The translations under genes and the position numbers were made by a program. A stretch of 64,000 nucleotides of DNA from Desulfuromonadaceae bacterium (GTDB taxonomy: Bacteria > Desulfobacterota > Desulfuromonadia > Desulfuromonadales > JAHYIW01). The stretch is from assembly GCA_019429445.1 (NCBI GenBank), contig JAHYIW010000003.1:1-64000 (forward strand), in the 5' to 3' direction. Below, one piece after another: positions 26,572 through 34,962 of the stretch. How positions within the stretch are numbered: the stretch's first letter is position 1; every line of letters begins with the position of its first letter. The notes under the pieces were generated by a model. That model did no database searches and had not been told where the DNA came from. It saw nothing but the letters and a program-made list of their open reading frames with translations.

Positions 26572-27858
26572 ATGGAGACCAATACCCTGTTGATCATCGC
26601 TCTGCTCCTCGGCTGCCTCGCCACCACCATTCCGGTTTTCATGGCGCTTTTCTTTACCGGGATGGCTGGATTGGTGTTGATCGTCGGGATTGACCCACAG
26701 ATCGTTATTGAAGTCCTTTACCGCAGCATGGACAAATTCGCCCTGGTCGTCGTCCTCTTTTTTGTTCTCTGCGGCAACATCATGACCACCGGCACGATCG
26801 TTAAAAAACTGATCGATACCGCCAACACCCTGGTCGGCTTTCTCCCCGGTGGACTGGCCATGGCAGGGATTCTGGCCTGTGGATTCTTCGGCGCAATCTC
26901 CGGATCAACCGTTGCAACGGTCGTCGCTATCGGCGGATTCATGATCCCGGCGCTGATCGAGAATGACTACGATGAACGCTTCAGCGTCGGCGTAATGACC
27001 ACCGCGCCGATCCTCGGCGTGATTATCCCGCCCTCGATTTCGATGATCCTCTACGCAATGGTCAGCAACGATCCGCTGGAAGCCCTCTTTCTTACCGGTT
27101 TTATTCCCGGCATCATGATCATGGTCGGGATGTCGCTTTACGCCTGGTTTTACTGCAAGAGCCGTAATTTCAAACGCGTCGAACGCCCCACCCTGCACAC
27201 TTTGCTGGCAACCATTCGTAACAGCATTTGGGCCTTGTTTCTGCCAATTTTGATCTTCGGCGGGATCTATTCCGGAATCTTTACCGCCAACGAAGCGGCG
27301 GTTGTCGCCTGTGTTTACGCTTTCTTCGTCGAACTGTTTATCCATCGCGACATGAAATTCGCTGATATTCGCAAGGTTGTTGTCTCGTCAGCCATTACCT
27401 CCTCGACGCTGCTGGTGATTGTCGCCGGCGCCTCGGTTTTCGGCGAGTATCTGACCTTTGAACAAATTCCCGACAAGATTGCCAACGCTGTCGTCAGCAA
27501 CATTCAGTCGCCCTGGGTGTTTTTGCTGGCGGTCAACTGTCTGCTGCTGGTGATCGGCATGTTCATGGATATTATCTCCGCGACCTTGATCCTGACGCCG
27601 ATCTTCCTGCCGCTGCTCTCACGCTTTGGCATTGACACCATGCATTTCGGTCTGCTGATGACCCTTAATCTCGGCATCGGCTACTGTACGCCCCCCTTGG
27701 GGGTCAGCCTCTATATCTCCGGAGCAGTGGTTGATCGTAACCTGATCTTTGTATCAAAAGCCGTTATTCCGTTTTTGCTGATTCAGATTGCCATTTTGCT
27801 GCTGTTGACATACTTCCCCGACCTGGTCCTGCTGCTGCCGCGACTGGTTTACGGTTGA
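26572..27858 (+). CDS. TRAP transporter large permease (DctM family)
   Basis: 428 residues, full length, with about 12 membrane segments. Family motifs: GGLAMAGILACGFFGAISGSTVATVVAIGG, IIPPSISMILYAMVSNDPL and LGIGYCTPPLGVSLYISGAV. It is the transport channel that moves the ligand brought by the periplasmic receptors. Same operon as DctP1, DctP2 and DctQ; the UspA gene follows after 19 bases. Confidence 0.92.
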   Translation: METNTLLIIALLLGCLATTIPVFMALFFTGMAGLVLIVGIDPQIVIEVLYRSMDKFALVVVLFFVLCGNIMTTGTIVKKLIDTANTLVGFLPGGLAMAGILACGFFGAISGSTVATVVAIGGFMIPALIENDYDERFSVGVMTTAPILGVIIPPSISMILYAMVSNDPLEALFLTGFIPGIMIMVGMSLYAWFYCKSRNFKRVERPTLHTLLATIRNSIWALFLPILIFGGIYSGIFTANEAAVVACVYAFFVELFIHRDMKFADIRKVVVSSAITSSTLLVIVAGASVFGEYLTFEQIPDKIANAVVSNIQSPWVFLLAVNCLLLVIGMFMDIISATLILTPIFLPLLSRFGIDTMHFGLLMTLNLGIGYCTPPLGVSLYISGAVVDRNLIFVSKAVIPFLLIQIAILLLLTYFPDLVLLLPRLVYG

Positions 27859-27877
27859 GCTGGAAGGAGGCCCTCCG

Positions 27878-28303
27878 ATGCGTATTCAGATTCTGGTGCC
27901 GGTTAACGATTCCGACGCTTCGCAACGCACTATCGCCACGATTATTGCTCAAAAGGAGCGTTTTCCGGTGCCGTTGACACTGCTGCACGTGGTCAACACC
28001 GAACAGCTTGCCTACCGGATGATCCCCGACTTTCAACTGGACATGGTTCAGTCGCGCGCCGAGAATGCCGGCAATGCCCTCCTTGAAAAATTTCGTCGCC
28101 AGCTGGCGGACGCCGGAATCAGCACCACCGCCCGCCTGGAAAGTGGCGACCCGCGCAAGATCATCCCGCGCATCGCCAATGATGAAGGGTTCAGCCTGCT
28201 CATCATCGGCCGCCGCAACAGCGGAGAAATCCGCGAAGTCCTGTTCGGTTCGGTGGCCAACTACGTCCTGCACAACGTTACTTGCCCGGTACTGCTCTTC
28301 TAG
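27878..28303 (+). CDS. Universal stress protein (UspA family)
   Basis: 141 residues, one Usp domain: MRIQILVPVNDSD at the N-terminus and LLIIGRR...LFGSVANYVLHNVTCPVLLF at the C-terminus. The glycine spacing differs from the usual G-x2-G-x9-G(S/T) ATP site, so nucleotide binding is uncertain. Usp proteins encoded with TRAP transporters are known (TeaD with TeaABC in Halomonas regulates uptake), so a regulatory role on this transporter is a fair inference. Ribosome site AAGGAGG. Confidence 0.85.
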   Translation: MRIQILVPVNDSDASQRTIATIIAQKERFPVPLTLLHVVNTEQLAYRMIPDFQLDMVQSRAENAGNALLEKFRRQLADAGISTTARLESGDPRKIIPRIANDEGFSLLIIGRRNSGEIREVLFGSVANYVLHNVTCPVLLF

Positions 28304-28354
28304 CAGCCTGTCACCCACAGTTTAGCGCACCCTGGCTGAATCTGATCGAGGACA

Positions 28355-28394
28355 CAATGAAGCTCGGCAGGGGGGACCTTGCCGGGCTTCATTG
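28355..28394. terminator. 18-bp hairpin between convergent genes
   Basis: CAATGAAGCTCGGCAGGG (28355-28372) pairs with CCTTGCCGGGCTTCATTG (28377-28394) with two G-U pairs. No T-run, but it lies between the uspA stop and the end of the minus-strand small gene. Confidence 0.6.
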
Positions 28395-28413
28395 CTGAAC
28401 AGTACTTGGCGGG

Positions 28414-28659
28414 TCAGCGGCCTCGATCCGACACCTGCATCAATGTCTTCAACGTCATCCAATGGGTGAAACCATAGGTTTCGGCGGTCTCTTCCAGAAT
28501 ATTCCCCAGGCGGGTTTTACGATGAATCACCCAGGGGAGATTCATCCAGGTATCGTGCGCTTCTTTATAAATACTTTTCAGCGTCGCATCTTCCGGCACG
28601 CCATGTTTCTTCAGCAGCGCCTGGGCCTCTTCACGTGTTCGTTTTTTTAACTCCGACAT
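28414..28659 (-). CDS. Small hypothetical protein
   Basis: 81 residues, hydrophilic, no membrane segment or signal. The N-terminus is a basic helix (KKRTREEAQALLKKHG), followed by a mixed segment with several Trp (DTWMNLPWVIHRKT, THWMTLKTLMQ). Start ATG follows GGGGGAGGG, an excellent ribosome site. I do not recognise the family; it stands alone between a terminator hairpin and the cysD promoter. Confidence 0.6.
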   Translation of the reverse strand: MSELKKRTREEAQALLKKHGVPEDATLKSIYKEAHDTWMNLPWVIHRKTRLGNILEETAETYGFTHWMTLKTLMQVSDRGR

Positions 28660-28852
28660 GCCCTCCCCCTTCGAGTAAACAGCCTCGTTTGTTCGTTACT
28701 TTGACGTTCCCTTCATTATCACATTTATCTGACATTTTAAAGTCAATATTTAAGCTGCGCAATATTTTCTGCGGCGCCGAAACACTTTGTTGTCGTGAAC
28801 CTCACAAACTCCACAAAGAAGATAAAGAATAATTTTTTTTTAAAAAATATTC

Positions 28853-28881
28853 TTTACAACCATGTGTAGTTTATGTACTAT
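28853..28881 (+). promoter_or_regulatory. Promoter of cysDN
   Basis: TTTACA (28853-28858), 17-base spacer, TACTAT (28876-28881). Predicted start near 28888, leaving a leader of about 130 bases. Confidence 0.6.
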
Positions 28882-28887
28882 CAAAAC

Positions 28888-29018
28888 ACATCAATCTTAT
28901 GGTGAATTGGCGGTTTATCTCAGGGGGCATAATCCATGCGCCCCGCAGCCATCGGGGTTTATCCGGAGCACTCCAGCCATGCCCACCACAACCGCCGGAT
29001 AACAGCAGGAGTCCTCCC
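28888..29018 (+). promoter_or_regulatory. Structured 5' leader of cysD
   Basis: Hairpin GGGG-GCAT-AATCC-ATGC-G-CCCC at 28923-28944. A long-range stem GGCGGTT (28909-28915) with AACCGCC (28990-28996) competes with TTATCCGG (28959-28966) and CCGGATAA (28995-29002), because they share 28995-28996. The competing stem ends next to the AGGAG ribosome site at 29007-29011. This looks like a control region, but I cannot match it to a named riboswitch. Confidence 0.4.
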
Positions 29019-29822
29019 ATGTACGAACACCTGGATGAACTGGAGGCGGAATCGATTTACATCTTCCGCGAAGCTTTCAATAAATTCGATCACCTGGCCA
29101 TGCTCTACTCGGTCGGCAAAGATTCGACAGTGATGGCACATCTGGTGCGCAAAGCGTTTTTCGGCAAAATACCGTTTCCGCTGGTGCACGTTGATACCAC
29201 CTACAAGTATCCGGAAATGATTGTTTTCCGTGATCGGATGGTGAAGGAGTGGGACGCGGAGCTGGTCGTTGGTCGCAACGAGGAGGCGATCGCCACCGGG
29301 ATGGGACCGGAGCAGGGGCGGATGCGTTGCTGCGAAAAACTCAAAAGTGAGGGGCTGGCACAATTGATCGAGCAACACGATTTCAAAGGCCTCTTCCTCG
29401 GCATCCGCCGCGATGAAGAGGGGAGTCGTGCCAAGGAACGGGTCTTTTCGCCGCGCGACAAAAACTCGGAGTGGGCGTACAAGGATCAGCCGCCGGAGCT
29501 CTGGGATCAGTACAACACCAGCTTTTCCGCTGATACCCATGTACGTATCCATCCGATTCTCGGCTGGACCGAGATCAATATCTGGGAGTATATCGCCCGC
29601 GAAAAGATCGAGATCTGCCCGCTTTATTTCGCCGCCGAGGGGAAGCGTTTCCGCTCCCTTGGTTGCATGCCCTGTACCGGGCCGATTGCCTCTACGGCGT
29701 CCACTCTGGAAGAAATTATCGCCGAGTTGAGGGTCATTAAAGACCCTGAGCGGGCCGGTCGGGCGCAGGATCAGGAAAGCGATTACGCGATGCAGAAGCT
29801 GCGGGCGAAGGGGTACATGTAG
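29019..29822 (+). CDS. cysD: Sulfate adenylyltransferase subunit 2
   Basis: 267 residues from ATG 29019, with GCAGGAG seven bases upstream; the frame is open 40 codons further up but without a ribosome site. PAPS-reductase/ATP-sulfurylase fold: the PP-loop [18 protein letters not shown], then [16 protein letters not shown], and [11 protein letters not shown] near the C-terminus. With CysN it makes adenosine 5'-phosphosulfate from ATP and sulfate, the first step of sulfate assimilation. cysN follows 69 bases later. APS reductase and APS kinase are not in the window. Confidence 0.95.
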   Translation: MYEHLDELEAESIYIFREAFNKFDHLAMLYSVGKDSTVMAHLVRKAFFGKIPFPLVHVDTTYKYPEMIVFRDRMVKEWDAELVVGRNEEAIATGMGPEQGRMRCCEKLKSEGLAQLIEQHDFKGLFLGIRRDEEGSRAKERVFSPRDKNSEWAYKDQPPELWDQYNTSFSADTHVRIHPILGWTEINIWEYIAREKIEICPLYFAAEGKRFRSLGCMPCTGPIASTASTLEEIIAELRVIKDPERAGRAQDQESDYAMQKLRAKGYM

Positions 29823-29891
29823 TCCATTCCGGCGCTCCCGAACGGGAGAAGTCAGCAACCCGCCATCTTTCCTGAAGATAAGGACCAAGCA

Positions 29892-31454
29892 ATGAATTCA
29901 AGTGACAGCCTGAAAATAGTCATCGTCGGTCATGTCGACCACGGCAAGTCGACCCTGATCGGTCGCCTGTTATTCGATACCGGCTCAATTCCTGAAAAGC
30001 GCTATCAGGAGGTCGCCGATACCTGCCGCCGGCAGGGGCGACCGTTCGAGTTTGCCTACCTGATGGACGCGCTGGAAGAGGAACGCGAGCAGAACGTCAC
30101 CATCGACACCACCCAGACCTTTTTTCAGACCTCAAAGCGCCCCTATGTGATTATCGACGCACCGGGACACAAAGAGTTTTTGAAAAACATGATTACCGGG
30201 GCGGCCTGTGCCGACGCGGCGATTCTGCTCCTCGACGGGATCGAAGGGGTCAAGGAGCAGACCCGTCGGCATGCCTACGTCCTCTCGTTACTCGGCATCC
30301 GGCAGGTGATCGTGGCGGTCAACAAGCTCGACATGGTCGACTTTTGCCGCGAGGTTTTTCAGCAGGCAGAAAATGCGATCCGCGCCTTTCTCCATACCCT
30401 CGACATCGTGCCCACCTATGTGGTGCCGATCTCGGCACGCTCAGGAGAAAATATTGCTGCCGCGCAAGGGGGCACCGTCTGGTACAACGGACCGTCAATC
30501 CTCAGCGCCCTCGACACCTTTGAAAATCTGCGTGCCGATACCCGGCTGGGGTTTCGTCTGCCAATTCAAGATGTGTATAAAGTCGGGACGCGGCGGATTT
30601 ACGTCGGTCGGGTCGCCACCGGAAGCATCAAGGTCGGCACTCAGGTCACTTTTCTCCCGTCCGGACGAGAAACAAAAATTAAGTCGATCGAGCGCTGGCC
30701 GCAGGGCGGAGCGCAGGTTGCCGGGGCCGGGGAGAGTATTGGTCTCACCTTTGATGAAGAAATTTTTGTGGAGCGCGGCGAAGTGCTGGCCCCCTCTAAC
30801 GATTTGCCGATCGTGACCGGGGAAATCAAGGCCGGCGTTTTCTGGCTGGGGAAACGGCCACTGCAAAAAGGGGAGACCTACACCCTGAAACTGGCGACCG
30901 CCGAAGTTTCAGCCGTCTGTGTCGATATCGAAGAACGGCTCGATTCGTCTACGCTGGAGGTCATCGAACGTCATGGCGCCGAATTGCACGGCAGCGAAAG
31001 CGGCACGGTAATCTTTGCCCTGAAAAAGGCAATCGCCGCCGATCTTTATCTGGAAAACGGGCCTCTCGGGCGATTTGTGATCGAGGATAATTTCCTCATC
31101 GGTGGAGGGGGCACGGTGCGTGACCTGACCGCCGCAGAGGGGAGCCAGAAGGCCCAGGTGATTCGCCTTGACGATCATTTCGCCACCGAACCTGACGGCA
31201 ACATGATCGATTTGACCCGCAGTCGCGGCAGTATCGAGTTTGTCGTCACCGGGCGTTTTGGTGATCGACTGGCGGCGGGAGAGCGGGTGCTCTTCAAGTT
31301 GCGCGGCCCCAAACAGATTGAGCCGGTGGCCCTGCTTGCCTATGAGCACAATTTTTGTTTTACCTTCAGCCGTGAAGAAGATTTTATCGCTCTGGTGCTG
31401 TTCAGCACGGCAAAACCGGCGACGCAGACGGCAACAGCCGACATCGCAATCTGA
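29892..31454 (+). CDS. cysN: Sulfate adenylyltransferase subunit 1 (GTPase)
   Basis: 520 residues. An EF-Tu-like GTPase: G1 GHVDHGKST, G3 DAPGHKEF, G4 NKLDMVD, then two beta-barrel domains (QDVYKVGTRRIYVGRV). GTP hydrolysis drives sulfate activation by CysD. It is somewhat longer than E. coli CysN (475) owing to C-terminal residues, but there is no fused APS kinase domain. Second gene of the cysDN operon. Confidence 0.93.
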   Translation: MNSSDSLKIVIVGHVDHGKSTLIGRLLFDTGSIPEKRYQEVADTCRRQGRPFEFAYLMDALEEEREQNVTIDTTQTFFQTSKRPYVIIDAPGHKEFLKNMITGAACADAAILLLDGIEGVKEQTRRHAYVLSLLGIRQVIVAVNKLDMVDFCREVFQQAENAIRAFLHTLDIVPTYVVPISARSGENIAAAQGGTVWYNGPSILSALDTFENLRADTRLGFRLPIQDVYKVGTRRIYVGRVATGSIKVGTQVTFLPSGRETKIKSIERWPQGGAQVAGAGESIGLTFDEEIFVERGEVLAPSNDLPIVTGEIKAGVFWLGKRPLQKGETYTLKLATAEVSAVCVDIEERLDSSTLEVIERHGAELHGSESGTVIFALKKAIAADLYLENGPLGRFVIEDNFLIGGGGTVRDLTAAEGSQKAQVIRLDDHFATEPDGNMIDLTRSRGSIEFVVTGRFGDRLAAGERVLFKLRGPKQIEPVALLAYEHNFCFTFSREEDFIALVLFSTAKPATQTATADIAI

Positions 31455-31458
31455 AAAA

Positions 31459-31480
31459 GGGGCGCCCGATCGGGTGCCCC
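31459..31480 (+). terminator. Hairpin after cysN
   Basis: GGGGCGCCCG-AT-CGGGTGCCCC directly after the stop, between convergent genes. Stem strong, T-run absent. Confidence 0.5.
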
Positions 31481-31509
31481 TGGTAAAATGGTCTGACTCA
31501 ATGTGCCGA

Positions 31510-32376
31510 TTATTTACGCAAAACCTTGACCACCGCCGAAAAATCCTCCTCGCCGCGACCATCCTTGATGGCCTGGGCAAAGACCCCGACCACCGCATCA
31601 GCGACAGGCAGTTTGAGCCCCGATTGGCTGGCGGCTTCCTGAACTAGCAGCAACTGATCCTGAACGTATTTGAGGGCGAGATTGCGTGAAAAGTCGCCCC
31701 GTGAAATTGAACGCCCCTTGGCGTGAAAAAGCGGCGAGGCCACCCCGCCGGAGTCAAGTACCTCAAGAATTTTGTCGGCCTTGAAACCGAGTTTTTCACC
31801 AAGCACCAACCCTTCCGAGAGGGCAACCATCAACTCGGCCTGAACCAGGTTGACCACAAACTTCATTTTCGTGGCATCCCCGACGTCACCAACATGGATA
31901 ATGTTTAAACCGAAGAAAGCAAAGGTTTCGCGACAACGGCTGATCAGACTTGAATCCCCGCCGGCAAGGATCGTCAACAAGCCGTTGGCGGCATGCTCCT
32001 TGGTCCCCCACACGGGAGCGTCAAGAAACAGCAGACGGCGCTGAGCGGCCTGATCAGCAAGTTCCATCGTTGTTTCCAACGAGTGCGTACCCATGTCAAC
32101 GAGGATGGTCCCCGGATCGAGCCCCACCAGTGCCCCGTCAGCACCAGGGAAAATGGCCTGAGTCTCATCCGGGGCGGAAATGATAACGATCACCATGTCC
32201 CGCCCCTTGGTGGCCTCAAAAGGGGTCGCTGCGGCACGTGCTCCAAGCTTGACCAGCTCGGCCACCTCGGCCGGATTACGATCATAGACTGTCAAATTAA
32301 AACTTCCCTTGGTCAGGTTGGCCGCCATATGCCGCCCCACCGTTCCCAAACCAATAAATCCAATCTCTTTAATCAT
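31510..32376 (-). CDS. Beta-hydroxyacid dehydrogenase, glyoxylate/succinate-semialdehyde reductase type
   Basis: 288 residues, full length. Rossmann GFIGLGTVGRHMAANL at residue 6, the substrate loop LDAPVWGTKEHAANG, and the catalytic lysine in GDATKMKFVVN. The loop and length fit the GLYR/succinic-semialdehyde reductase group of the 3-hydroxyisobutyrate dehydrogenase superfamily; a Geobacter member of this group reduces succinate semialdehyde. It would interconvert succinate semialdehyde and 4-hydroxybutyrate, or reduce glyoxylate, with NAD(P)H. gabD lies 8 kb away and could share the intermediate. Ribosome site GGGAGGAAG. Confidence 0.8.
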   Translation of the reverse strand: MIKEIGFIGLGTVGRHMAANLTKGSFNLTVYDRNPAEVAELVKLGARAAATPFEATKGRDMVIVIISAPDETQAIFPGADGALVGLDPGTILVDMGTHSLETTMELADQAAQRRLLFLDAPVWGTKEHAANGLLTILAGGDSSLISRCRETFAFFGLNIIHVGDVGDATKMKFVVNLVQAELMVALSEGLVLGEKLGFKADKILEVLDSGGVASPLFHAKGRSISRGDFSRNLALKYVQDQLLLVQEAASQSGLKLPVADAVVGVFAQAIKDGRGEEDFSAVVKVLRK

Positions 32377-32769
32377 TCTCTTCCTCCCGCAACCGATTAA
32401 TTTTGAATCCCTCCAAGTCTAGTACGAATATTATTTAAAACAAGCTAATAATTTTTGCAAGGCTCGTCTCCGCCGACACCCGACAAAGGGGAGGGCACGC
32501 TCGACAAAGCTGGTCGGTTGACACCTGCAAGAGTGTACCGCTGGCATATTTGAACAATTGTTTACGTCCATAAAGATGATATATTTTGCGCTATATGCTG
32601 CAAAAATTACCAATTTTATCATATTTACTACTGAGTCGCGGCCATGATGGCGTAGCTGCCCGGTGGTGACGAGAACGATCAGGTGCTGACCAAAGAAATT
32701 CCATTTTTTCGGTAACATTTCCAATTTCTATTGTCAGCGGTTTCGTTCCATGTGTCTCGGCCGAACGTT
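32377..32769. other. AT-rich gap upstream of cydB remnant
   Basis: No convincing gene. A possible plus-strand promoter TTGTTT-16-TATATT is at 32558-32585. A 97-codon minus-strand ORF (32431-32724) shows no protein-like pattern. No insertion sequence ends were seen. The missing 5' half of cydB is not here in any frame. Confidence 0.45.
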
Positions 32770-33342
32770 ATGGACGATAATCCTGATCAAGCTGGTATTG
32801 ATCATGACGCGCTTAACCGGCGCTGCCGCCAGGCAAGCCTGATCAACCTGCTGCTGGCGTTACCGTTTCTGCTCTTTGTGCTACTCCGGCTGGTAACCAT
32901 GGACAGCTACGCTGTCGCCCCGGAGACGGGTGTGGTCACCCTTGAAGCCAACAAATACCTCGGCAACCTGCTGGCCATGCCGCTCGTTTACGGCCTGCTG
33001 CTGGTCGGCCTGCTGCTGGTTATCTGGGCGGTAATCGCCGCGCGCTTTCTCGACAGTCGTCGCGGCATCTGGGCGGGAGGACTCGGTACGCTACTGGTCG
33101 CACTGGCGCTCTTCTCGCTGGCCGGATATAACAACACCGCCTTCTACCCATCGAAGTTTGATTTGCAGAGCAGCCTCACCATCTACAATGCATCGAGCAG
33201 TCACTACACCCTGACCGTGATGAGCTACGTTGCTCTTGCCGTGCCGTTTGTCCTGGCGTATATCGCCTATTTCTGGCGACTGATGGACGCCCGGCCACTG
33301 ACCGTCGAGCAACTTGACGAACAATCACACGACCTTTATTGA
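32770..33342 (+). pseudogene. cydB: cydB remnant: C-terminal half of cytochrome bd oxidase subunit II
   Basis: From about 32791 the frame reads as the second half of CydB: the central loop (DHDALNRRCRQASLINL), four membrane segments, then NNTAFYPSKFDLQSSLTIYNASS and SHYTLTVMSYVALAVPFVLAY, which are near-diagnostic for the C-terminus. A full CydB is about 340-380 residues; only ~185 remain, and neither the N-terminal half nor cydA is upstream. The ATG at 32770 and TTG at 32731 have no good ribosome site. The ORF is uninterrupted, so the loss may be recent, or a half-length protein could be retained. Confidence 0.75.
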
Positions 33343-33356
33343 AGGGGAGTTTTATT

Positions 33357-33452
33357 ATGTTGGCAACTATTTTAATCGTCGGCTGGCTGGCAGTCATTGT
33401 TGTTTCTTATCAGATTATTATCCGGGTGCTGGCCCGCACCGGCCAGCTGTAA
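33357..33452 (+). CDS. 31-residue membrane peptide, CydX-like position
   Basis: ATG 33357 follows GAAGGGGAG. The peptide is one membrane span (LATILIVGWLAVIVVSYQIII) with a basic tail (RVLARTG). Small single-span peptides directly after cydB stabilise cytochrome bd oxidase (CydX family), and this one sits 14 bases after the cydB remnant. Sequence alone cannot prove the family. If cydAB is gone, it is an orphan. Confidence 0.6.
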   Translation: MLATILIVGWLAVIVVSYQIIIRVLARTGQL

Positions 33453-33479
33453 TTTTATCCACAGCTGCGTGCAACAAGC

Positions 33480-33520
33480 AAAACGCCGCCACTGCGGCAG
33501 CGCAGCGGGGGCGTTTTATT
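33480..33520. terminator. Bidirectional terminator
   Basis: AAAACGCC (33480-33487) pairs with GGCGTTTT (33510-33517), with further pairing inside. A/T runs on both sides suit convergent cyd-remnant and nth transcription. Confidence 0.8.
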
Positions 33521-33542
33521 AAAAACTTCGTGTTTATCTTTG

Positions 33543-34193
33543 TCACCTGATCCTCTTCACCCCCACCTGGGGACACCTTCCCACCATAAAACATTGCGAG
33601 CAGAGCGGTGCCGGTGCCTTGCACAGAGCCCGTCCGTGGGCGATCAGCACATGCCCGCACATCGTCCACTCCCGCGCTGGCAACAACGGGCACAACTCGC
33701 GCTCCACCTTGACCGGATCGGTCTGTTGTGTCCAGCCCAGGCGACGGGAAACTCGGCCGACATGGGTATCGACGACCATCCCCGGAATACCAAAGGCATT
33801 CCCCAAAACCACGTTGGCGGTTTTGCGACCGACGCCGGGGAGGGCGACCAGCGTGTCGAGCGTGTCCGGCACAACGCCGCCGTGACAGGCATCAATTCGC
33901 ATCGCGCAGGCGATGAGGTTTTTTGCTTTATTACGAAAAAAGCCGGTCGAACGAATAAGTGCTTCGACCTCCGCCGGTTCTGCTGCCGCCAAAAAGTGTG
34001 GTTGCGGAAAACGCTTGAAGAGTTCCGGAGTGACCAGGTTCACACGTACATCAGTACACTGCGCGGAAAGGATCGTCGCGACGAGCAGTTCCCAGGGGGT
34101 GGTGTAGTGGAGCGCGCAATGCGCGTCGGGGTAATGGGCAACCAGCTCCCGATAGTCGGTAGCGGGCAGGCGAGGGGCAGACGCGGGGGACAT
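33543..34193 (-). CDS. nth: Endonuclease III
   Basis: 216 residues. Helix-hairpin-helix LPGVGRKTANVVLG, the catalytic aspartate in VVDTHVGRVSRRLGW, and a 4Fe-4S site C-x6-C-x2-C-x5-C (CKAPAPLCSQCFMVGRC). ATILSAQCTDVRVN carries the region of the catalytic lysine; here the HhH lysine is in GRKTAN. It removes oxidised pyrimidines from DNA and cleaves the abasic site. It starts 2 bases after the upstream EEP-family gene and ends the long minus-strand run from gyrA. Confidence 0.95.
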   Translation of the reverse strand: MSPASAPRLPATDYRELVAHYPDAHCALHYTTPWELLVATILSAQCTDVRVNLVTPELFKRFPQPHFLAAAEPAEVEALIRSTGFFRNKAKNLIACAMRIDACHGGVVPDTLDTLVALPGVGRKTANVVLGNAFGIPGMVVDTHVGRVSRRLGWTQQTDPVKVERELCPLLPAREWTMCGHVLIAHGRALCKAPAPLCSQCFMVGRCPQVGVKRIR

Positions 34194-34195
34194 GG

Positions 34196-34933
34196 TCAGC
34201 CGGGGGCGGCTTCCATGCGCCGGGCGCGCGGGATTTTTTCAAGCGTGAGATAATTGCGCAGGTCGACAATCTGTATGGTCAGGGTCAGCGGCAGGTGTGT
34301 TGCTGCCTGGCGGGCCATGATGGTGCGATCAATACTGCTTTCGAGAATACGCAGGTTGCCGCGCAGGTAGGCACGATCGCGGGGAACGAGGGGCAAACGC
34401 GCCGGATAGGTGCCGTTGAAGAGCGGACGCCGCGCCTTGCGCAGCACCATGGTTAACGCCAGATTACTTGGCGACCAGAAAAAATCGCCGAAATCACCAA
34501 GCACCAGCAGCGGGCAAACCAGATTGACGTTGCCGAGCAGATCGGGACCAAGTAAATGCGTGATCTGCTCGCGCCGCAACTCCCGTCCGGTACTCAGGCG
34601 CACATTAAAAAGGTGGATACACCGGTTGTCGGTATGCAGGTCGGCGCGCAATGAACATCCCGCGCCCCCCAATTCGACCTGTTGCAGCCCTTTAAGAGGG
34701 TAGTAGGAAAGAAACGCGTTGCCGGTCGGATGCGGACTGCGATACGCCTTCATCCCCAGCCGTTTGGCGAGGAACTGAAGTTGGTCCTCCATCTTTCCGG
34801 TCGTCAGCCCCTGCAAGGCGACGACGTCGGGCGCGGCGTGGCCGATCACGTCAAGAATCCGTCCCGGATTCTCCTCGCTATCCCCGCCGCAGCAATCACT
34901 TACATTGTATGTCATTATCCGGATGCTGTTCAT
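34196..34933 (-). CDS. Endonuclease/exonuclease/phosphatase-like protein with altered active site
   Basis: 245 residues, EEP fold: IRIMTYNVSDCCGG at the start, DVVALQGL, LLVLGDFGDFFWSP, DRAYLRG and ATHLPLTLTI at the end. Normal EEP enzymes have a metal-binding Glu in LQE and Asn in GDFN, and Asp in SDHxP. Here these read LQG, GDFG and THLP, so key metal ligands are missing. It may be a non-catalytic relative or have a changed reaction. It lies between the cyclophilin and nth (2-base gap), suggesting co-expression with DNA repair. Confidence 0.65.
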   Translation of the reverse strand: MNSIRIMTYNVSDCCGGDSEENPGRILDVIGHAAPDVVALQGLTTGKMEDQLQFLAKRLGMKAYRSPHPTGNAFLSYYPLKGLQQVELGGAGCSLRADLHTDNRCIHLFNVRLSTGRELRREQITHLLGPDLLGNVNLVCPLLVLGDFGDFFWSPSNLALTMVLRKARRPLFNGTYPARLPLVPRDRAYLRGNLRILESSIDRTIMARQAATHLPLTLTIQIVDLRNYLTLEKIPRARRMEAAPG

Positions 34934-34962
34934 CCGTACCCCCCGGTCTGTGACCGGCCTGG

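Noticed and set aside
28888-29018. Cobalamin or SAM riboswitch upstream of cysD
   Set aside because: Some short words look similar, but the order and conserved boxes do not fit; kept only as an unassigned structured leader.
32431-32724. 97-codon minus-strand ORF upstream of the cydB remnant
   Set aside because: AT-rich gap sequence with no recognisable pattern and no ribosome site.
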